A stretch of 64,000 nucleotides of DNA. It comes from Cohnella hashimotonis. GTDB taxonomy: Bacteria; Bacillota; Bacilli; Paenibacillales; Paenibacillaceae. The position numbers and the translations under genes were made by a program. The notes below the pieces were generated by a model. The model was not told where the DNA came from. It saw only the letters and a list, made by a program, of their open reading frames with translations, and did not search any database. The DNA lies in assembly GCF_030014955.1 (NCBI RefSeq), contig NZ_JAGRPV010000001.1:4526001-4590000 (forward strand). Direction: 5' to 3'. The number at the start of each line of letters is the position of its first letter. The first letter of the stretch is position 1. Below are positions 60,019 through 64,000 of the stretch, in pieces.

Positions 60019-60909
60019 CTAAGTCCGCGACTTCATAAAACGCAAATTCAGCACGGTGAACAGGGCGATGATGAGAAACAGGGTCACGCCCGCAGCCGAG
60101 CCGATTCCGAGCTTGCCGTAATTAAAGGCATTGTTGAACAAAAACAAGCCGGGTACCGTCGTGTCATAGCCCGGACCGCCTTTGGTCAGGATGTACTGAT
60201 CCCCGTATTGCTGAATGCCGCCGATCAGGACGAGGATGGTCGTCAGCTTGAGCTGAGGCAGGATGAGCGGCAGATCGATGGCCCAGAACACTTTCCATCC
60301 GCTGGCCCCGTCCATCCGCGCCGACTCCCGAACCGACTCGTCGAGCGACTGAAAGCCTGCCAGGTAGATCAAAAATCCAATCCCGCTGATCCAGGGAAAG
60401 CCCTTCATGAGCAGCGAGCCGATCGCTGTCGTCTGGCTCTCGCCTAACCACACCTTTTGCCAGCTGTCCAAGCCGAGCGTGCCCAGCAGCACGTTGAGCA
60501 TGCCGTTCGTCGGCTCGTAAAAGAACAGCCAAAACAGTGTGGAGACCATGCCCGGAATGACCATGGGGATAATGAAAGCCACCTTAATAAACCCTGCGAA
60601 CCGGCTGGTGCCAAGCAAATAGATCAGGTAGCCTGCGAACACGGAAATGCCTTGAAGCACGACAAGCTGCCACCCCAGAAAGATCGCCAGCACCCGGAAC
60701 GAATCGATAAATACGTCATTGCTGAAAATTTCTTTGTAGTTGGAGAAGCCCACGAATTCCGGATTGTAATAGTTGCGCATATTCCAGTCCAGAAACGAAA
60801 TGCGGACCGCCTCGAAGGTCGGATACACGAGAAAAACGCCGACGAACAGGAACGTGGGCAGCAGGCAAAGATACGCCGCCCTGGATTCCAATAAACGCAA
60901 AGGCTTCAT
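60019..60909 (-). CDS. Sugar ABC permease (MalF/UgpA type)
   Basis: A 296-residue permease with six transmembrane segments, first in AAYLCLLPTFLFVGVFLVYP, and the EAA loop LDESVRESARMDGASGWKVF. The start ATG at 60909 follows GGAAGTGAAGCG; an earlier in-frame start at 60990 adds 27 residues not typical of the family. It is encoded just after the binding protein and just before the second permease (10-base gap). Confidence 0.92.
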   Translation of the reverse strand: MKPLRLLESRAAYLCLLPTFLFVGVFLVYPTFEAVRISFLDWNMRNYYNPEFVGFSNYKEIFSNDVFIDSFRVLAIFLGWQLVVLQGISVFAGYLIYLLGTSRFAGFIKVAFIIPMVIPGMVSTLFWLFFYEPTNGMLNVLLGTLGLDSWQKVWLGESQTTAIGSLLMKGFPWISGIGFLIYLAGFQSLDESVRESARMDGASGWKVFWAIDLPLILPQLKLTTILVLIGGIQQYGDQYILTKGGPGYDTTVPGLFLFNNAFNYGKLGIGSAAGVTLFLIIALFTVLNLRFMKSRT

Positions 60910-61010
60910 CGCTTCACTTCCGTTCAAGTAGATAGAATCGATAGGATGGATGTAATCAAGGAGGACGGAGCGAAGCCCCCATCCTCCCAATCGTCGTTTC
61001 TTCTATGCGG

Positions 61011-62498
61011 TTATTTCAGGTACGCCTCGACGCCCCATTCCGGGTTCGCTTTAATCGCCGCGTCCGCGTACTTCTGCAGCGTCTTGGTAATATCGCCGAT
61101 AAATCGTTCTGCCGTCAGCTTGTTGTCCAGATACTGCTGCTGGGCCTTGAAAAAGGCGTCGGATTGCTCGGGCTCGAACTTGAAGGCGGTGAACGATACC
61201 TGCTTCTCGGTGCCGAAAGTATCGATAATGGGTTGAACTTGCTCGGGCGCCTGGATGCCCTTGACGACGGGAATGAGGAACAATTCGTCCGTCATCATCT
61301 TCGCGCCGCCACTCGGATCCGTCCAGAAGCGCAGCCAATCGAGCGCCGCCTGCAGCTTGCCGTCCTTCTCCGCCTTGGACGTGATCGCCACGTAGGCTTC
61401 TCCGCCCATGATGTAGTTGTAGCGCTCCTCGCCGCCGAGCTGCGAATACGCCTTGTCCAGATAAGGAATCGGCGCGATGCCATAGTCGACCGACAGCTTG
61501 TTCTGCAGATGCTGGTTGGGATACCAGCTGCCGTTGAGCGCCATCGCCGATTTGCCGTCGTTGAACAGGCTCTCGAATTCCCAGCTGGCCGTATTGAAGC
61601 CTTCGTTAAAATAAGGCGACAGGTCCTTAATGACTCTCGCGTATTCCTTGAGCTCGGGAGAATCCTTCGTCACCATGCCCTTCTTGACCGCCAGCGCCCA
61701 CTCGTCCGTACCGACATAGCCGTCCTTTTTGATGACGTCCAGCTGATCGAGCTTCGGCTTCCACAGGTAGCCCCAGAGATCGGTAGCGAGCCAGCCCAGG
61801 TTCCAGTCCATCGAGTTTTGAATGCTGAAGCCCGTATAGCCTGCGTCTTTAGCCTTTTGCGCGACCGCGAGCAGCTCCGTGATCGTCTTGGGCGGTTCGG
61901 ATACGCCAAGCTCGCCGAATATTTTTTTGTTGTAATACAGATTGACCGTCGTCAACTGAATCGGAATGCCGTACAGCTTCTCCGGCGGCGTCTTGTCCGT
62001 CGCGGAATCGAGCACCCCGTCGACGAACGAGTCTCTCCAGGCCGCATTCGTGAACCGGCTCGTCTCGTCCATATGCGGATACAAGTTAACGATCCAGCCG
62101 TTTTTAAACCAGGAGGACTTGTCGGACGGACCGCCCATAATAATATCCGCTTCGGTGCCCGCGACGAACTGCGCATCGAGGTACTTGTCGAATTCGGCCG
62201 CAGGCACGTATTGCAGCTTGACGGTGTGGCCGGTTTTTTCCTTGAACGCCGCCGCCATCTTCTTGTAGGCGGGCCACGAGAACTCGCCCTGGGAGTAGAC
62301 CATCGTCAGCGTCTGGGGCTCGGCGCTTTGCGACGCGCTTTCCTCCTGGGTGGGCGACGCTGCCGCACTCGACGCGCCTGCGCTGGACGGAGGCGGGCTA
62401 TCGCCGCTCGCCTGGTTGTTTTTCGCGGCGTTGGAGCAGCCCGCCATCGCGAGCGACACGCTCATCGCGGACAGCAAAAGGATCGATTTTCGCTTCAA
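61011..62498 (-). CDS. Oligosaccharide-binding lipoprotein (RafE/MsmE-like)
   Basis: A 495-residue type-1 solute-binding lipoprotein. The signal peptide ends in SLAMAGC, then a Ser/Pro-rich linker and the domain starting LTMVYSQGEFSWPAYKKMAA. It is presumed to bind an alpha-galactoside or related oligosaccharide, given two flanking glycosidases. The start is taken as TTG at 62498, 9 bases after AAAAGGGG, giving a normal signal peptide (MKRKSILLLS). Frame extension upstream has no better start. Confidence 0.9.
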   Translation of the reverse strand: MKRKSILLLSAMSVSLAMAGCSNAAKNNQASGDSPPPSSAGASSAAASPTQEESASQSAEPQTLTMVYSQGEFSWPAYKKMAAAFKEKTGHTVKLQYVPAAEFDKYLDAQFVAGTEADIIMGGPSDKSSWFKNGWIVNLYPHMDETSRFTNAAWRDSFVDGVLDSATDKTPPEKLYGIPIQLTTVNLYYNKKIFGELGVSEPPKTITELLAVAQKAKDAGYTGFSIQNSMDWNLGWLATDLWGYLWKPKLDQLDVIKKDGYVGTDEWALAVKKGMVTKDSPELKEYARVIKDLSPYFNEGFNTASWEFESLFNDGKSAMALNGSWYPNQHLQNKLSVDYGIAPIPYLDKAYSQLGGEERYNYIMGGEAYVAITSKAEKDGKLQAALDWLRFWTDPSGGAKMMTDELFLIPVVKGIQAPEQVQPIIDTFGTEKQVSFTAFKFEPEQSDAFFKAQQQYLDNKLTAERFIGDITKTLQKYADAAIKANPEWGVEAYLK

Positions 62499-62538
62499 TT
62501 CGGGTATCCCCTTTTCGTATGTGTTGGTGTTCCCCTTA

Positions 62539-62587
62539 AATATAGAGAGCGGGCAAAAAGCAAACAATCAGGCGAAATCTAGATTTC
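62539..62587 (-). promoter_or_regulatory. Promoter and palindromic operator of the importer operon
   Basis: -10 TATATT (62539-62544), 17-base spacer, -35 TTGTTT (62562-62567). Directly upstream lies the perfect 14-bp palindrome GAAATCTAGATTTC (62574-62587), a likely regulator site. Confidence 0.6.
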
Positions 62588-62648
62588 ATTTGCGTTTTTT
62601 GGAGGTTTCCGAAGCCGGAAAAAGGGCGCTCGAACATGCGAAAGAAGC

Positions 62649-62669
62649 CCGCAAAATGACGCTTTGCGG
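62649..62669 (-). terminator. Terminator of the GH36 gene
   Basis: Stem ccgcaaa/tttgcgg with a 7-base loop, followed on the minus strand by GCTTCTTTC, 30 bases after the stop; it separates this gene from the importer operon. Confidence 0.6.
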
Positions 62670-62698
62670 ACCTCGATCGATCTGTCCTGATCTATCTC

Positions 62699-64000
62699 CT
62701 ATGCCTGATTTGCTATGTCCGGCGCCGCAGCCTTGCGCAGCTCGAACAGACGCGCCTGATATCGTTCCGGCAGCCTGACCCGCAGTACGCCATCCGCTGC
62801 TTCATAGCCGTGTTCGACGACCATGTCCGTCCCGGCAGGATAAAGCTGCCTGACTTCGGCAGCCTGGCCTGTCCAGCCCTTGATGGGAAGCGCCGTCGTC
62901 TCCTCCCCGCCGTCTAGCCGCCATACGGCCAGCACGATGCGGTCCCCGTCCATGCTCGCGAGACCGACGCCGTTCCAGCCCGCGGTGTCGGCGATCGAAC
63001 GAAACCCTAGCGGCCACACCGGATGCGAGCTGCGAATATGCGCTCTTTCGGCCTTGTACAGCGAGACAGCTTCATTGATCAGCGCCCGGTTGCGGCCGTC
63101 GGCCTTGTCAATCCTTCCCGACAGATACAAATTGCCGCAAAAGCCATTGATCATGTTAAAAACCGTCTGCTCGCCGTCCGCCATCTCCCGCCGATATGTC
63201 TCTTCATCCAGCAGCTCCGGTTTGTCGCGATGCGAGGCCGGCAGCGGGTACGGGTATGCCCACACGCCGTTCTGCTCGGGCAGGACAGCCGCCAGCATGC
63301 CGCCCAGGACGGACGGGTACTTCCTGTAATCCTCCTGGTCGCTGGAGCTGACCATATGCACATGGGACAGCAGGCCGTAATCGGCACGCATGCCGCCCGA
63401 CGCGCAGCCTTCGAAGATGAGTCCGGGATGCCTCGCCCTCACTTCGTCGAGAAACGAATACACCGCACGTATATGACGAATAAGCCCGTCCGCCGCCGAA
63501 TCCCCCAGCGTATCGTCGCCGGCCCCGATACAGCCGTTGTAATCGTTTTTGATAAACCCGACGCCCATCTCAGCCAGCCTGTCGATGACGCCGTGCATAT
63601 ACGTCCTGACTTCGGGATGGGAAAAGTTCATAAACCAACGCTCTCCGCCGCCGACTCTCTTGCCGTTGCGCCGCAGAAACCACTCGTCCGGCTTCGACGC
63701 CAGCGCCGCATTTTCCCCGCATACCTCCAGCTCCAGCCAGACGCCGGGAATCATGCCCGCGTCGCGAATCCGCCGCAGCATACCAGGCAGCCCTTCCTTG
63801 CCGAATCGCGTATCGTCTGGCTGCCAATCGCCCAGAGACGAGCCCCAGTACGAGCCGGGCAGGGCGAACCAGCCTGCATCGATGCAGAAAACTTCCAGTC
63901 CAAGCTCGGACGCCTCGCGAATGAGCGGCACGAGCTTGTCGGTAGAAGGATCCGCCCACAAGCCGTTCATATAATCGTTGAAAACGACGGGAAACTCTCC
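62699..64000 (-). CDS. GH36 alpha-galactosidase, C-terminal part (cut by window edge)
   Basis: At least 433 residues are visible; the frame stays open to the edge (VVFNDYMNGLWADPS lies at the start). GH36 motifs are CIDAGWFALPG, GVWLELEV, GFIKNDYNGCIG (nucleophile Asp), FEGCASGGMRADYG and VSSSDQEDYR (acid/base Asp). It hydrolyses terminal alpha-1,6-galactosyl units of raffinose-family oligosaccharides or galactomannan fragments. There is no sign of export in the visible part. It supplies the function that matches the importer downstream. Confidence 0.93.
   Translation of the reverse strand, partial: GEFPVVFNDYMNGLWADPSTDKLVPLIREASELGLEVFCIDAGWFALPGSYWGSSLGDWQPDDTRFGKEGLPGMLRRIRDAGMIPGVWLELEVCGENAALASKPDEWFLRRNGKRVGGGERWFMNFSHPEVRTYMHGVIDRLAEMGVGFIKNDYNGCIGAGDDTLGDSAADGLIRHIRAVYSFLDEVRARHPGLIFEGCASGGMRADYGLLSHVHMVSSSDQEDYRKYPSVLGGMLAAVLPEQNGVWAYPYPLPASHRDKPELLDEETYRREMADGEQTVFNMINGFCGNLYLSGRIDKADGRNRALINEAVSLYKAERAHIRSSHPVWPLGFRSIADTAGWNGVGLASMDGDRIVLAVWRLDGGEETTALPIKGWTGQAAEVRQLYPAGTDMVVEHGYEAADGVLRVRLPERYQARLFELRKAAAPDIANQA

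Overview
The window looks like chromosomal DNA of a spore-forming, high-GC Firmicute of the Paenibacillaceae (Paenibacillus/Cohnella type). The signs are S-layer-homology (SLH) proteins, a GerPA/PF-type spore protein, YesM/YesN two-component pairs beside carbohydrate ABC importers, a Fra/YdhG protein very like the Bacillus one, consensus AGGAGG ribosome sites and several TTG/GTG starts. Nearly all genes lie on the minus strand. I see no tRNA, rRNA, CRISPR array or intact mobile element.

Region 1 (1-11.5 kb) is general housekeeping: the start of gtaB/galU, a CpsC/CpsD exopolysaccharide pair, a NarL-type two-component pair, guanine deaminase, a class I fructose-bisphosphate aldolase, a DrrAB-type ABC exporter, an Rrf2 regulator, a VOC protein, a GerP-family protein and a DUF4180 protein.

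Region 2 (11.7-26.1 kb) is a heme acquisition and heme sensing locus. A tightly overlapping minus-strand operon encodes a small NEAT-like secreted protein, a large SLH-anchored NEAT protein, IsdE, a permease, an ATPase, an IsdC-like NEAT protein, a second IsdE-like lipoprotein, a second permease, and an ATPase fused to an IsdG-like domain. A stand-alone IsdG follows, and hssRS lies upstream. The operon promoter carries two overlapping Fur boxes and the hssRS promoter carries two more. Four 11-bp-spaced direct repeats resembling the HssR site of Staphylococcus aureus lie upstream of hssRS, the operon, isdG and, at a distance, the DrrAB exporter. This suggests one HssRS regulon covering heme sensing, uptake, degradation and possibly efflux, without hrtAB in the window. 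It is the most interesting system here.

Region 3 (26.1-29.6 kb) holds a GltC-like regulator divergent from NADP-glutamate dehydrogenase, a small coiled-coil protein and a frataxin-like Fra protein.

Region 4 (29.6-48.8 kb) is a plant-glycan utilisation locus in three transcription units: SBP-YesM-YesN-GH95; two permeases-SBP-esterase-GH43; and GH127-GH43-GH43. Their promoters share a conserved element at a fixed distance from the -10 and have cre-like sites at the transcription start, so they look co-regulated by the YesMN pair and CcpA.

Region 5 (48.9-64 kb) has a giant SLH/Ig-like surface protein, a MocA-type oxidoreductase divergent from an AraC regulator, a 51-bp tandem repeat array, and an alpha-galactoside-type ABC importer with two glycosidases, the last cut by the window edge.
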